Of a stretch of DNA of 64,000 nt, positions 29,919-39,119 are shown one piece after another (the stretch's first letter is position 1; each line of letters opens with the position of its first letter). The stretch lies in contig CP016211.1 in the NCBI GenBank assembly GCA_001931535.1, positions 13,958,501-14,022,500 on the forward strand. The letters run 5' to 3'. The position numbers and the translations under genes are program-made. The DNA is from Minicystis rosea (lineage in GTDB: Bacteria > Myxococcota_A > Polyangia > Polyangiales > Polyangiaceae). The notes under the pieces were generated by a model. The model did not search any database and was not told the origin of the DNA. It worked only from the letters and a program-made list of their open reading frames with translations.

Positions 29919-30425
29919 ATGAGCATGAGAAACGATGACGAGTCGCTCGCGGACCGTGGTTTGGTCCCGCGCGATCTTGCCGGCGGGAGCGCGGAGGCGG
30001 CGCTCACGTCGGAATCGATTCAGAACGTGCGCGATTTCACCGCGCGCAAGACGCTGGAGCAGGCTCACGCGCTCGTGACCGGCCTCCGGCGCGCGCTCGC
30101 CGAGGGCGGCGAGGAGGGGGCCATTCTTCGCGATCTGGAGCGCGCCGGCGTCGGCCCGCGCGACGCCGATCGGATCGTCGAGGCGGCCGTGGCCTTGATG
30201 GATCTGCTCGCCGATCGCGATCGCAAGGCCGACATCTTCCACGCGGCCGTGAAGGAAGCGGGCCAAGCCGAGCGCGCCATGTACGAGCAGCTCGCGTCTC
30301 TTTCGCGCACGCTGGGGGAGCAGGGCCTCCGCGATCTCGGCGTGCCTCCGTCGATCGGTGAGGCCAACAAGGCTCATCCCAGGCCTTCGAGCAGGCCCAT
30401 CTTCTCGGCGGCCGACGTCAAGTAG
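29919..30425 (+). CDS. Hypothetical helical cytoplasmic protein
   Basis: 168 residues from the ATG at 29919; ATG 29925 and a TTG at 29877 are alternatives and no strong ribosome site decides. The sequence is mostly amphipathic helix, Glu/Arg/Ala/Leu-rich (for example ARKTLEQAHALVTGLRRALA and DADRIVEAAVALMDLLADRD), with a short Pro/Ser tail. No signal peptide, membrane segment or known domain. Its last 8 bp overlap the 3' end of truC on the other strand. Unknown function. Confidence 0.55.
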   Translation: MSMRNDDESLADRGLVPRDLAGGSAEAALTSESIQNVRDFTARKTLEQAHALVTGLRRALAEGGEEGAILRDLERAGVGPRDADRIVEAAVALMDLLADRDRKADIFHAAVKEAGQAERAMYEQLASLSRTLGEQGLRDLGVPPSIGEANKAHPRPSSRPIFSAADVK

Positions 30426-31125
30426 CGTCGCGGCGAGTCTCTCCCTCGCTCGCCGGCGCGGCCGCCAAAGCGCTCTCCGGAATACCCATTTGCGCAAACG
30501 GCTCGGCGAGGTCCGCCGGGATGTCGGCGTGAAGGGTCATGGCCTCTCCCGAGAATGGATGACGAAAGCGGAGCGCCGCGGCGTGCAGCGCCAGGCGGCG
30601 CAGGCCGAAGCGCTCGCGGAAGAGCCGGTTGATGTCGCCCTTGCCGTAGTTGACGTCGCCCACGATGGGGTGGCTGATGTGCTTGAGGTGCCGCCTGATT
30701 TGATGGAGCCGGCCGGTGCGCGGCTCGGCCTCGACGAGCGACCAGCGCTCGCCCGCGTGGCGCCGGCGAAATGCGGTGACGGCGGGGACGCGCGGGCCGT
30801 CTTCGCTCTTCGGCACCGGGTTGTCGATGACACCGGCCTCCGGCGCCACGCCGCGCACGAGGGCGAGATACGTCTTGTGGATCGCGCCCTCCTCGAAGGC
30901 GCGGCCGAGCGCGGCGGCGCATTCGGCGTCGAGCGCGAAGAGGAGCACGCCGCTCGTCGCGCGATCGAGCCGATGCACGGGGAACACGCGCACGCCGGTG
31001 GCCGCGCGGGCGAGCTCGACCGCGACGATGTCGTCGTTGCCCCAACCACGATGGACGAGCAGCCCGGACGCTTTGGAAAATGCCGCGAGGCGATCGTCTC
31101 GGTGGATCAAGGTCAGGAGCGACAT
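30418..31125 (-). CDS. truC: tRNA pseudouridine(65) synthase TruC-like (RluA family)
   Basis: 235 residues. RluA-family enzymes isomerise uridine in RNA. The catalytic motif PVHRLDRATSGVLLFALD is present (about 49-66, with the nucleophilic Asp), as are LVHRGWG near the start, KTYLALVRG, AEPRTGRLHQIRRHLKHI and HPIVGDVNYGKGD. The LVHRGW segment, the short length without an S4 domain and the HAAALRFRHPFSGE end match TruC, which modifies U65 of tRNA(Ile1) and tRNA(Asp), better than RluA or RluD. It is divergent from the double histidine kinase. Confidence 0.87.
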   Translation of the reverse strand: MSLLTLIHRDDRLAAFSKASGLLVHRGWGNDDIVAVELARAATGVRVFPVHRLDRATSGVLLFALDAECAAALGRAFEEGAIHKTYLALVRGVAPEAGVIDNPVPKSEDGPRVPAVTAFRRRHAGERWSLVEAEPRTGRLHQIRRHLKHISHPIVGDVNYGKGDINRLFRERFGLRRLALHAAALRFRHPFSGEAMTLHADIPADLAEPFAQMGIPESALAAAPASEGETRRDAT

Positions 31126-31199
31126 GGGCGCGCATCGTGGCAGACACGATGCGGGCGCGCTCGCGTGATCGCCTTCGTCCGGGGCGGGTTCAGTCCAGA

Positions 31200-33797
31200 A
31201 TGCATTCTCCGTCCGACGTGGGCCGATCGCGTGAGTCGTGTCATCACCAATGGGCTCACATGCTTGCCCTCTATGGCTGGCCGGCTCCCGAAGATGGAGC
31301 CGCCTCGTTTGCGGCGCGCGCCTCCATGGGCCCGGAGCTCGCTTGGCTCCATGCCGTCGCCGATGTGGTCATCGGCGTCGGGTGCCTCGCTGTCGCGACG
31401 ACGCTCGCCGTTTTCATGCAGCGCCTCCGCAGCGAACGCGGCAATCGCGCGCCCATTGCGCTCGGTGTCTTCGCGGTCTTGGGCGCGGCCCTGTTCCTCC
31501 TCGATGCCTGCGGGGTGTTCTGGCCGCTCCCGCTCGCCGATGGAGTGATTCGGGTGGTCACGGCGCTCTCCGCCGTGGCGGCGGCGTTGTTGCTGCCTCA
31601 CCTCGCGCCGCGTGCGTCCATGTTGGCGCATGCTTCGCGGCTCGCGCATCAACGCGGGGCCGAGCTCGACGCGGCCCTGCGCGAGCTCGCGGCGGCGCGC
31701 GCCAAGAGCAAAGAGCTCGAGACGCAGCTCTTCGCCAACGTCAGCCACGAGCTGCGCACGCCGCTCGCGCTCATCCTCGGGCCCACCGAGCGCCTCCTCG
31801 GCGCGCCCGGCCTCACGCCCGCGCAGCGCGCCGATCTCGAGGTCGTCGCCCGCAACGCGCGCTCGCTGCTCAAGCACGTCGGCGATCTCCTCGACGTGGC
31901 CAAGAGCGAGGCCGGCAAGCTCGCGCCGGTGTATTGCGAGACCGATCTGGCCGAGCTCGTGCGCGCCACCACCGCGCATTTCGACGGCTTCGCGTCCGAT
32001 CGCCGCATCGAATACACCATCGACGCGAGCCCGCCGCTCCCGGCCGAGCTCGACACGGGCAAGCTCCAGCGCGCGCTCCTCAACCTGCTCTCCAATGCCT
32101 TCAAGTTCACGCCCGTGGGCGGGCGCGTGCGCTGCACGGCCAATGCGACGGAGGATGGTCGCCTCGTCATCGAGGTCGCCGACAGCGGGCCCGGCGTGCC
32201 GACCGCGCAGCGCGGCGCGGTGTTCGAGCGCTTCCGCCAGCTCGAGACGGGCGCCACGCGTCGCTTCGGAGGCACGGGGCTCGGGCTCGCCATCGCCAAG
32301 GATTTCGTCGAGCTGCAGCGCGGTCGGGTCTCCATCCACGACGCGCCCGAGGGCGGCGCGCTGCTCCGCATCGAGCTGCCCGCGCACGCGCCGGCCGGCG
32401 CGCTCGTGGCCTCGCCCGACGATTCGGCGGTGATGGTCCGCGCCTTGGTGCGCGAGACGCTGGACAGCCTGCGCGAGCCCAGCGAGCCGCCGCCCGCCTC
32501 GACGCGCGAGGGCATGCCGCTCGTGCTCGTGGTCGAGGACAACCCCGACATGAACCGCTTCGTCGCCGCCACGCTGGCCCCCGATTTCCGCGTGGTCGCG
32601 GCCTCGGATGGAGAGAAGGGCCTCGAGCTCGCGCTCTCGCTCAAGCCCGATCTCATCGTGAGCGACGTGATGATGCCGCGCATGTCCGGCGACGTGCTGG
32701 TGCGCGAGGTGCGCGCGCGCTCCGAGCTCGACGGCGTCCCCGTCATCCTGCTCACCGCCAAGACCGACGACGCCCTGCGCGTCCGCCTGCTCCGCGAGGG
32801 CGCGCAGGACTACTTGGCCAAGCCCTTCTTCGCGGAGGAGCTCCGCGCCCGCGTGAAGAACCTCGTCACGATGAAGCGCGTGCGTGACATCCTCCAGCGC
32901 GATCTCGCGAGCCGCACGCGTGACCTCGAGTCGCTCGCGCGCGAGGTGGCCCAACGCCGCCGCGAGCTGGAGACGGCGCTCGAGTCGGCGCGCGTGGCCC
33001 GCGATCACGCCGACCGCGCCAGCGCCATGAAGACGAGCTTCCTCCGCATGGTCTCGCACGAGCTGCGCACGCCGCTGACCTCGCTCAAGCTCAACCTGGA
33101 GCGCTTGGTGCGGAGCCGCGATCGCTCGCTCACGCCGCGGCAGCACGACATGGTCCGCAAGATCGCGACCTCCTCGCTGCGCCTCCAGGAGCTCATCGAG
33201 TCGCTCCTCGAATACGCGCGCATCGAGGGCGGCCGCCTCCGCGTCGAGGTCGAGGACTTCGACCCCGGCGCGCTCTGCGAGGGGGTGATCGAAGAGCTGT
33301 CGCCGCAGGCCGAGCAGAAGGGCATCGCGCTGCGCCTCGTGCCCGCGCCCGGGCTCCCCGCGCTCCGCAGCGATCCGCGCCTCGTGCGCCTCGTGGTGGT
33401 GAACCTCGTGGGCAACGCGGTGAAGTTCACCCACGAAGGCGAGGTCGAGGTCTCGCTCGCGCTCGTCTCCGGCGCGCACGAGTTCCGCGTGCGCGACTCG
33501 GGCCCCGGCATCCCGCCCGAAGATCACGAGCGCATCTTCGAGCCCTTCGAGCAGATGGAGCCCATCCCCAACAAGCACACGCGCGGCGTCGGGCTCGGGC
33601 TCTCCATCGTCAAGGAGATGGTCGAAGCCTTGAGCGGGCGCATCGAGCTGGAGTCGGCGGTGGGCCGAGGCTCGACGTTCGCGGTCACGCTGCCTTCGCT
33701 GGCAGACGTGCCCGCCCGCGTCGAGCCCGAAGAAGACGCGACGCCGGAGGAGCCCATCTCCTCACGGCGTCCCGGTGTCGTCGCTACATCAGGTTGA
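31200..33797 (+). CDS. Membrane sensor with HK-REC-HK architecture
   Basis: 865 residues from the ATG at 31200 (ATG 31260 is equally possible and the longer ORF start at 31080 unlikely). Three membrane helices (about 40-135) precede HisKA 1 (His183 in NVSHELRTPLA), HATPase 1 (about 280-400), a receiver (about 440-560; D489 in IVSDVMMPRMSG), a coiled coil (about 560-605), HisKA 2 (His620 in MVSHELRTPLT) and HATPase 2 (about 720-835). The helix pattern, WLHAVADVVIG then a Gly-Ala third segment then VTALSAVAAALLLP, resembles the ethylene-receptor-like sensor fold but lacks its copper-binding Cys-x3-His. Two complete kinase cores in one chain suggest an internal phosphorelay. Its end is formed by a 16-bp tandem duplication. 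Confidence 0.88.
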   Translation: MHSPSDVGRSRESCHHQWAHMLALYGWPAPEDGAASFAARASMGPELAWLHAVADVVIGVGCLAVATTLAVFMQRLRSERGNRAPIALGVFAVLGAALFLLDACGVFWPLPLADGVIRVVTALSAVAAALLLPHLAPRASMLAHASRLAHQRGAELDAALRELAAARAKSKELETQLFANVSHELRTPLALILGPTERLLGAPGLTPAQRADLEVVARNARSLLKHVGDLLDVAKSEAGKLAPVYCETDLAELVRATTAHFDGFASDRRIEYTIDASPPLPAELDTGKLQRALLNLLSNAFKFTPVGGRVRCTANATEDGRLVIEVADSGPGVPTAQRGAVFERFRQLETGATRRFGGTGLGLAIAKDFVELQRGRVSIHDAPEGGALLRIELPAHAPAGALVASPDDSAVMVRALVRETLDSLREPSEPPPASTREGMPLVLVVEDNPDMNRFVAATLAPDFRVVAASDGEKGLELALSLKPDLIVSDVMMPRMSGDVLVREVRARSELDGVPVILLTAKTDDALRVRLLREGAQDYLAKPFFAEELRARVKNLVTMKRVRDILQRDLASRTRDLESLAREVAQRRRELETALESARVARDHADRASAMKTSFLRMVSHELRTPLTSLKLNLERLVRSRDRSLTPRQHDMVRKIATSSLRLQELIESLLEYARIEGGRLRVEVEDFDPGALCEGVIEELSPQAEQKGIALRLVPAPGLPALRSDPRLVRLVVVNLVGNAVKFTHEGEVEVSLALVSGAHEFRVRDSGPGIPPEDHERIFEPFEQMEPIPNKHTRGVGLGLSIVKEMVEALSGRIELESAVGRGSTFAVTLPSLADVPARVEPEEDATPEEPISSRRPGVVATSG

Positions 33798-33814
33798 AGC
33801 TACATCAGGTTGAA
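33783..33814. repeat. Perfect 16-bp tandem duplication at a convergent gene junction
   Basis: GCTACATCAGGTTGAA occurs twice in a row (33783-33798 and 33799-33814). The first copy holds the stop of the histidine kinase (33795-33797), the second the stop and last codons of the dihydropyrimidinase on the other strand. A single copy would make the two genes overlap tail to tail. Confidence 0.9.
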
Positions 33815-35194
33815 CGTGGAGCGCTTGGCGAAGCGCCCATCGCCCTTCCGCCCGACGTACTTGCCATTCTCGACCACCACCTTGCCGCGCGAGAGCACGT
33901 GCGTCGGCGCGCCCATGACCTCTTTGCCTTCGAACGGCGTGTAGTCGACCCGCATGTGCAGCGTCTCGTGGCTGAGCACGTGCTTCTTCTCGCCGTCCCA
34001 GACCAGGAGATCCGCGTCCGCGCCGATGGCGATGGTGCCCTTGTGCGGATACAGGCCGAAGATCTTGGCGGGCGCCGTGCTCGTGATCTCCACGAAGCGA
34101 TTCATGCTGATCTTCCCCGCGCGCACGCCGCTGTCCCAAAGCAGGTAGAGGCGCGTCTCCACGCCCGGCATCCCATTCGGGATCTTGGCGAAGGAGTCCT
34201 TGCCGAGCTCCTTTTGCCCCTTCATGCAGAAAGGACAGTGGTCGGTGGAGACGACCTGCAAATCGTTCATCCGCAGCCCGCGCCAGAGGTCTTGTTGCAT
34301 GTGCGCGGGGCGCAGCGGGGGCGTGCACACGTATTTGGCACCTTCGAAGCCGGGACGCGCCAAATCGTCCTCGGAGAGGAACAGGTATTGAGGACAGGTC
34401 TCCGCGAAGACGGGCAGCCCGCGATCGCGCGCCTCGACCACCTGCTTGAGCGCGCGCTCGGCCGAGAGGTGCACCATGTACACGGGCGCGCCCGCCATCT
34501 CCGCGAGACAGATGGCGCGGTGGGTGCCCTCGGCCTCGGCGATCTGCGGGCGCGTGAGGCCATGATAGATGGGCGCGGTGTGCCCCTTGTCGAGGGCCTG
34601 CTTCACCAGGATGTCGATGGGAATCCCATTCTCGGCGTGCATGCAGATGAGCGCCCCGATCTCGCCGGCGCGCTGCATCCCCCGGAAGATCTGCCCGTCG
34701 TCCACGAAGAGCACGCCCGGATAGGCCATGAACATCTTGAACGAGGTGACGCCCTGATCGACGACCCGCTGCATCTCGGGGATCGTCTGATCGTTCACGT
34801 CGGTCATGATCATGTGGAAGGCATAATCGATGGCGGCTTTGCCCTCGGCCTTCTGGTGCCAGACGTCGAGGCCCTTTTGCAGCGGGTCGCCCTTGGTCTG
34901 AATGGCGAAGTCGATGATCGAGGTCGTCCCGCCGTAAGCCGCGGCGAGGGTGCCAGTCTCGAAATCGTCGCTCGCCGTCGTGCCGCCGAACGGCATATCC
35001 ATGTGCGTGTGCGCGTCGATGCCGCCGGGCAGGATGTATTTGCCCGTGGCGTCGATGGTCACGTCGTATGCGCCCGCGGGGCCTGACCCCGGAGCGAAGA
35101 TGGCCGTGATCTTGTCGCCCTCGATCGCCAAGTCCGCAGCGTACGTGTCCACCGCAGTGACGATCGTTCCACCCTTGATCAACGTGCGTGTCAT
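33800..35194 (-). CDS. hydA: Dihydropyrimidinase / D-hydantoinase
   Basis: 464 residues from the ATG at 35192-35194 (another Met 4 codons upstream is possible). The enzyme opens the ring of dihydrouracil or dihydrothymine, the second step of reductive pyrimidine breakdown. Zinc-site features are GGIDAHTHMDMPFGGT (about 53-68), SFKMFMAYPG with the Lys that becomes carboxylated (about 150), MHAENG (about 182), an IYHGLTRP segment and TDHCPF. Length is normal. No pyd dehydrogenase or ureidopropionase lies adjacent. Its 125-bp upstream gap is shared with the divergent IgGFc-binding-like lipoprotein. Confidence 0.93.
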   Translation of the reverse strand: MTRTLIKGGTIVTAVDTYAADLAIEGDKITAIFAPGSGPAGAYDVTIDATGKYILPGGIDAHTHMDMPFGGTTASDDFETGTLAAAYGGTTSIIDFAIQTKGDPLQKGLDVWHQKAEGKAAIDYAFHMIMTDVNDQTIPEMQRVVDQGVTSFKMFMAYPGVLFVDDGQIFRGMQRAGEIGALICMHAENGIPIDILVKQALDKGHTAPIYHGLTRPQIAEAEGTHRAICLAEMAGAPVYMVHLSAERALKQVVEARDRGLPVFAETCPQYLFLSEDDLARPGFEGAKYVCTPPLRPAHMQQDLWRGLRMNDLQVVSTDHCPFCMKGQKELGKDSFAKIPNGMPGVETRLYLLWDSGVRAGKISMNRFVEITSTAPAKIFGLYPHKGTIAIGADADLLVWDGEKKHVLSHETLHMRVDYTPFEGKEVMGAPTHVLSRGKVVVENGKYVGRKGDGRFAKRSTFNLM

Positions 35195-35319
35195 GGCCGG
35201 GAGCATACGCCCGAGCCTTGGGCCTCGGTGCACAAAATCCCGCCCGTGCCCTCCGCTTCCCGCGCGGCGGAGGCTCCGGTAACGTCGGCGTTTCCACGCC
35301 CGATTCCGGATCCTCCCGC

Positions 35320-37101
35320 ATGTCATCCAGACGCTCTTCGGTCCTTCACGTCGGTCTCCCGATCTCGTTTGCCATGCTCGGTGTCTACGCGTGCAGCGCG
35401 TCGGGCAACCCGACGACCTTCACGGGCGGCGCCGGCGGCAACGTCGATGGCACCACCACGAGCGGCAGCGGCGGCTCGCCCGATCTCACCGTCGGCAGCG
35501 GCTCGACCGGCTCCGGCGGCGACTGCTCCGGCCCGCGTTGCTCGGCCGATTTGCACAGCATCGTCGATTGCGACGGCAACGTGATCGAGACCTGTCCAGA
35601 CGATCTCGGCTGCGGCGAAAATGGCCAATGCGTCGCGCCCTGCGCCGCGGCGACCGCCAACGCCAGCACGATCGGCTGCGACTTCTACAGCGTCGTCCCC
35701 GGCCCGGAGTTCGTCACGCGCGGGTCGTGCTTCGCGGTGATGCTGGCCAACACGTGGAAGACGCCGATCACCATCACCGCCGAGCGCGCCGGGCAAACGC
35801 TCGATCTCGCGGGCATGGCGCGCACGCCCAAGGGCGCGGGCGCGAGCCTCACCTATGCGCCGCTCACGAACGGTGAGCTCGCGCCGGGGGAGCTCGCCAT
35901 TCTCTTCCTCGCGCAGGCGCCGAGCGGCGGGCTCTTCTTCTCGCCTTGTCCCACGGGCGTCACGCCCGGCGTCAACTTGGACACGTCCATCAACGGCACC
36001 GGCGCGGGCGACGCATTCCACATCAAGACCTCGGCGCCCGTCGTCGCCTACGACATCTATCCGTACGGCGGCGCGAAGAGCTACGTCTCCAGCGCCACGC
36101 TCCTCATCCCCACCACCGCGTGGGGCACGAACTACGTCGCCACCGACGGCTGGGCCGCGGATCCGGCGACCGGCGGCCAACCCTTCGTGCAGGTCGTCGC
36201 CGCGGAGGACGACACGTCGTTCACCATCGCGCCCGTCGGCGCGAGCGCGCCGGCCACGTACAACCTCGCGCGCGGCCAGGTGATGCAGCTCATGCAGGAC
36301 GCGGAGCTCGCGGGCAGCCCCATCACCTCGACCAAGCCGGTGAGCGTGTGGGGCGGGTCGAGCTGCATGAACATCCCCGTGGGCAAGTACGCCTGCGACT
36401 CGGGCCATCAACAGCTCGCGCCGGTGCGGGCGCTCGGCCACGAGTACGTCGCCGTGCGCTATCGCGATCGGAAATTGGGTGTCGTGGAGTCCGTCCCGTG
36501 GACGCTCATCGGCGCCGTCGACGGCACCACGCTCACCTACGATCCCGCGCCGCCGGCCAACGCACCCACGCAGCTTCAAGGTGGGCAGGTGGCGCGCTTC
36601 GACACCGGCTCTGCCTTCACGGTGAAGAGCCAAGACGCCGATCATCCCTTTTATGCCTCCGGTCACATGACGGGCTGGACCACCATCACCCAAAGCAGCA
36701 TCGAAGGCGTGGGCGACGCCGAGACGGTGAACGTGATCCCGCCGGAGCAATGGCTCTCGAGCTATCTCTTCCTCACCGATCCCACCTACGCGAATACCCA
36801 TCTCGTCTTCCTCCGCAAGAAGACGAAGGATGGCTTTCGCGACGTCGAGCTCGATTGCGCGGGCGTGATCGGGGGATGGGCCCCGGTGGGGAGCGGGGGA
36901 GATTACGAATATGCGCGCGTCGATCTCGTGGTCGCCGGCGCGGCGCAGGGCGCGTGCAACAGCGGTGCGCACACGGCCAAGAGCGCGGCGCCCTTCGGCC
37001 TCACCGTGTGGGGTTGGGACAACGCCGTGAGCTATGCCTATCCCGCGGGGATGAGCACGCAGCCGATCAACACCGTGGTGGTCCCCGCCGTGCCCAAGTG
37101 A
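35320..37101 (+). CDS. Lipoprotein with IgGFc-binding-like domain
   Basis: 593 residues from the ATG at 35320; the longer frame from 35188 runs into the divergent gene and is not used. The signal ends in a lipobox-like GVYACSA (about 22-28), followed by a Gly/Ser/Thr linker (35-65) and a Cys-rich segment with eight cysteines (about 69-122). The rest resembles the IgGFc-binding N-terminal domain known from mucin-like FCGBP and from many myxobacterial surface proteins: VVAYDIYPYGGAKSYVSSAT, LLIPTTAWGTNYV, VVAAEDDTSFTI, and SVWGGSSCMNIP. Adhesion or surface display is a guess. The zinc-ribbon gene follows after 10 bp. Confidence 0.75.
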   Translation: MSSRRSSVLHVGLPISFAMLGVYACSASGNPTTFTGGAGGNVDGTTTSGSGGSPDLTVGSGSTGSGGDCSGPRCSADLHSIVDCDGNVIETCPDDLGCGENGQCVAPCAAATANASTIGCDFYSVVPGPEFVTRGSCFAVMLANTWKTPITITAERAGQTLDLAGMARTPKGAGASLTYAPLTNGELAPGELAILFLAQAPSGGLFFSPCPTGVTPGVNLDTSINGTGAGDAFHIKTSAPVVAYDIYPYGGAKSYVSSATLLIPTTAWGTNYVATDGWAADPATGGQPFVQVVAAEDDTSFTIAPVGASAPATYNLARGQVMQLMQDAELAGSPITSTKPVSVWGGSSCMNIPVGKYACDSGHQQLAPVRALGHEYVAVRYRDRKLGVVESVPWTLIGAVDGTTLTYDPAPPANAPTQLQGGQVARFDTGSAFTVKSQDADHPFYASGHMTGWTTITQSSIEGVGDAETVNVIPPEQWLSSYLFLTDPTYANTHLVFLRKKTKDGFRDVELDCAGVIGGWAPVGSGGDYEYARVDLVVAGAAQGACNSGAHTAKSAAPFGLTVWGWDNAVSYAYPAGMSTQPINTVVVPAVPK

Positions 37102-37111
37102 GGTCCTCGCC

Positions 37112-37750
37112 ATGTCGCTCGATTGCCCGCGTTGCGCCGAGGTCGTGCTCGACGAGCACCGTGTCGCTCCGGCGGGCGGCGGCGCGGCCGTAGCCCTGTC
37201 GCTCTGCGCCTCTTGCCGCGGCGTCTGGCTCGATGGGCACACGCTGACCGCGCTCTGCCCGACGCTCTCGCACCTCCCCGAGCACCGCGATGAAATCGCG
37301 CTCCTCGGCCGGGAAGGGGAGGGGATCGCGCGGTGCCTGCGCTGCCACATCGCGCCCTTCGAATACGACGTGCTCGGTGTGGCCATCGACTTCTGCCTGC
37401 GCTGCTACGGCGTCTGGCTCGACGGCGACGAGTACGAAGAGTCCCTCCTCGAAGGCGCGACCGACACCGCCGCCGAGGCGCGCGGCGGCCCGTATCGCCG
37501 CACGGCGCGCTCTCTCCCCGGGCGCGAGCCGCGTTGCGCGTACTGCCACGATTCCGTGGAGCCGCGGCGCACCTTCATGCGCGAGCTCGGCATCGCGTGC
37601 GCGCGTTGCCATTACCAGCTCGAAGAAGAAGCGGCCGATCGGCGCCGGGCCGATCGACCGCCTCTTGCTCTTCATGATAGCGATCGATTGCGAAAGCGCA
37701 CCGTCATCGAAGAGATGGCGCGCGCTGTGCTCGACCTGCTGGGTCGTTGA
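37112..37750 (+). CDS. TFIIB-like zinc-ribbon protein (zf-TFIIB repeats)
   Basis: 212 residues. Two zf-TFIIB-type ribbons are visible: CPRC...CASCRGVWLDGHTL (about 5-45) and CLRCHIAP...CLRCYGVWLDGDEY (about 75-113). A third pair, CAYC...CARC, lies at about 147-172. The C-x2-C...C-x2-C-x-GVWLD pattern defines this small-protein family of unknown function. Three zinc sites are likely. The basic C-terminal helix (RLRKRTVIEEMARAVLDLL) could bind nucleic acid or protein. It lies 10 bp after the lipoprotein gene and converges with the FAD oxidoreductase 16 bp away. Confidence 0.78.
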   Translation: MSLDCPRCAEVVLDEHRVAPAGGGAAVALSLCASCRGVWLDGHTLTALCPTLSHLPEHRDEIALLGREGEGIARCLRCHIAPFEYDVLGVAIDFCLRCYGVWLDGDEYEESLLEGATDTAAEARGGPYRRTARSLPGREPRCAYCHDSVEPRRTFMRELGIACARCHYQLEEEAADRRRADRPPLALHDSDRLRKRTVIEEMARAVLDLLGR

Positions 37751-37766
37751 GCGTCGTCGAGCGCCG

Positions 37767-39119
37767 TCATCCCGTGGCCACGCGCGCGCGTGGAGGCCGG
37801 CTCACAGGCGCGCTGTCCCGTGCGAGCCAGCGCTTGATGTCCGCGAGCACGCCGCGCATCGACACGGCCGGCAGCAAGGACGACGGGTTCCAGCTCTCCG
37901 GCGGGATGGCCCGGGAGAGGAACAACAGGAACTGTCGCTGATACTCCGGATCGTGGAGCGCCCAGCGCAGCATCGTCCGGATCACCACCTCGGGCGGCTC
38001 GTCGTACAGCTCGCGCCGGAGCCGATCCATCGTGGCCATGAACATCCCGTGCGTGCCGGCGAGCACGCGCTCTCGATAGCTCGCGAGCGCCTGCTCGAAG
38101 CTCACCTTTCCCTCGTGCCAGGCGGCCAGCGCCTCGTCGAGGATTTGGGTCTCCAAGAGCGCGTCGTAGATGCCTTGTCCGTCGACGGGATCCTTCTGGT
38201 GCACGGCGTCGCCGACGAGCACCCAGCCGGGCCCACCGAACTCGTAGTAGCGATTGGCGATGCGCTTCAGGCCGCGGAGCGGTGTCACCTGCTTCGCGCC
38301 TTCGAGGCGCCGGCGCAGCGCGGGCAGGCGCTCCAGCGTCTCTTGATAATAGGTGTCCGCGTGCCCGTGCACGTCGACGTGATCCGAGCGCTCCTGCGTG
38401 CACACCGTGGTGCGCCCGCCGGGCGCCGAGATGAGCATCACGTTGAGCCCGCGTCCCGTCGTGTGCACGAGGATGCCGGAGGCCCCGCCGCCCGGGAGAT
38501 CGCGCACGCCCTCCCATTCGGCGAAGTACACCGTGCTCGTGCAATCCGGGTGATCCTCGGTGATGCGCGCGCCGGCCTTGCGCGCGACCATGCTGAAGCG
38601 TCCATCGGCGCCGATCACGCAACGCGCGTGGATCCGCACCGTCGGGCCGCCCTCGTCGTGACCATCGATGCCAATCACCCGGCCGCTCTCGTCGCGGACG
38701 AGATCGACGAACGAGAAGCGCGCGCGCCGGGTCACGCTCGGAAACCGCGCGAGGTTGTCCCAGAGCACCCGATCGAACGAAACGCGATCGATGCTGTAGA
38801 TGTAGTCTCGCCCGAACGCCTCCAGCATCCGGAACGGGGCTGTGAAATGGGAGCCGAACTCGATGGCGATGTCCCGAATCGGCACTGCGTTCTTGGCATA
38901 GAGCCGCTCCTCGATGCCCATTTCATCGAGGAGGCGCATGGCCGATGGGTAGATGACCGGGCATGAGGGCACGCCCGGCGCCGACGGGAAGTCGGCTCGA
39001 TCGATCACGAGGACCTTTATCCCGCGCGCGCCGAGACGCGCGGCGAGGCTGGCTCCGGCGGGTCGCCCGCCCACGATGACGAAGTCGTACTGCTCAGAGA
39101 GCGCACGTGTTTGATTCAT
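37767..39119 (-). CDS. FAD-dependent oxidoreductase (UbiH/geranylgeranyl-reductase-like)
   Basis: 450 residues from the ATG at 39117-39119, which has AGGA directly upstream. The N terminus is a dinucleotide-binding fold, FVIVGGRPAGASLAARL (about 13-29), ending in VLVIDRADF. The aromatic-hydroxylase/reductase pattern continues with CVIGADGRFSMVARKAG (about 170-186) and the second FAD motif VLVGDAVHQKDPVDGQG (about 305-321). Family members hydroxylate aromatic or reduce polyprenyl substrates. No pathway partner lies beside it, so the substrate is open. It is divergent from the MATE exporter over a long gap. Confidence 0.85.
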   Translation of the reverse strand: MNQTRALSEQYDFVIVGGRPAGASLAARLGARGIKVLVIDRADFPSAPGVPSCPVIYPSAMRLLDEMGIEERLYAKNAVPIRDIAIEFGSHFTAPFRMLEAFGRDYIYSIDRVSFDRVLWDNLARFPSVTRRARFSFVDLVRDESGRVIGIDGHDEGGPTVRIHARCVIGADGRFSMVARKAGARITEDHPDCTSTVYFAEWEGVRDLPGGGASGILVHTTGRGLNVMLISAPGGRTTVCTQERSDHVDVHGHADTYYQETLERLPALRRRLEGAKQVTPLRGLKRIANRYYEFGGPGWVLVGDAVHQKDPVDGQGIYDALLETQILDEALAAWHEGKVSFEQALASYRERVLAGTHGMFMATMDRLRRELYDEPPEVVIRTMLRWALHDPEYQRQFLLFLSRAIPPESWNPSSLLPAVSMRGVLADIKRWLARDSAPVSRPPRARVATG

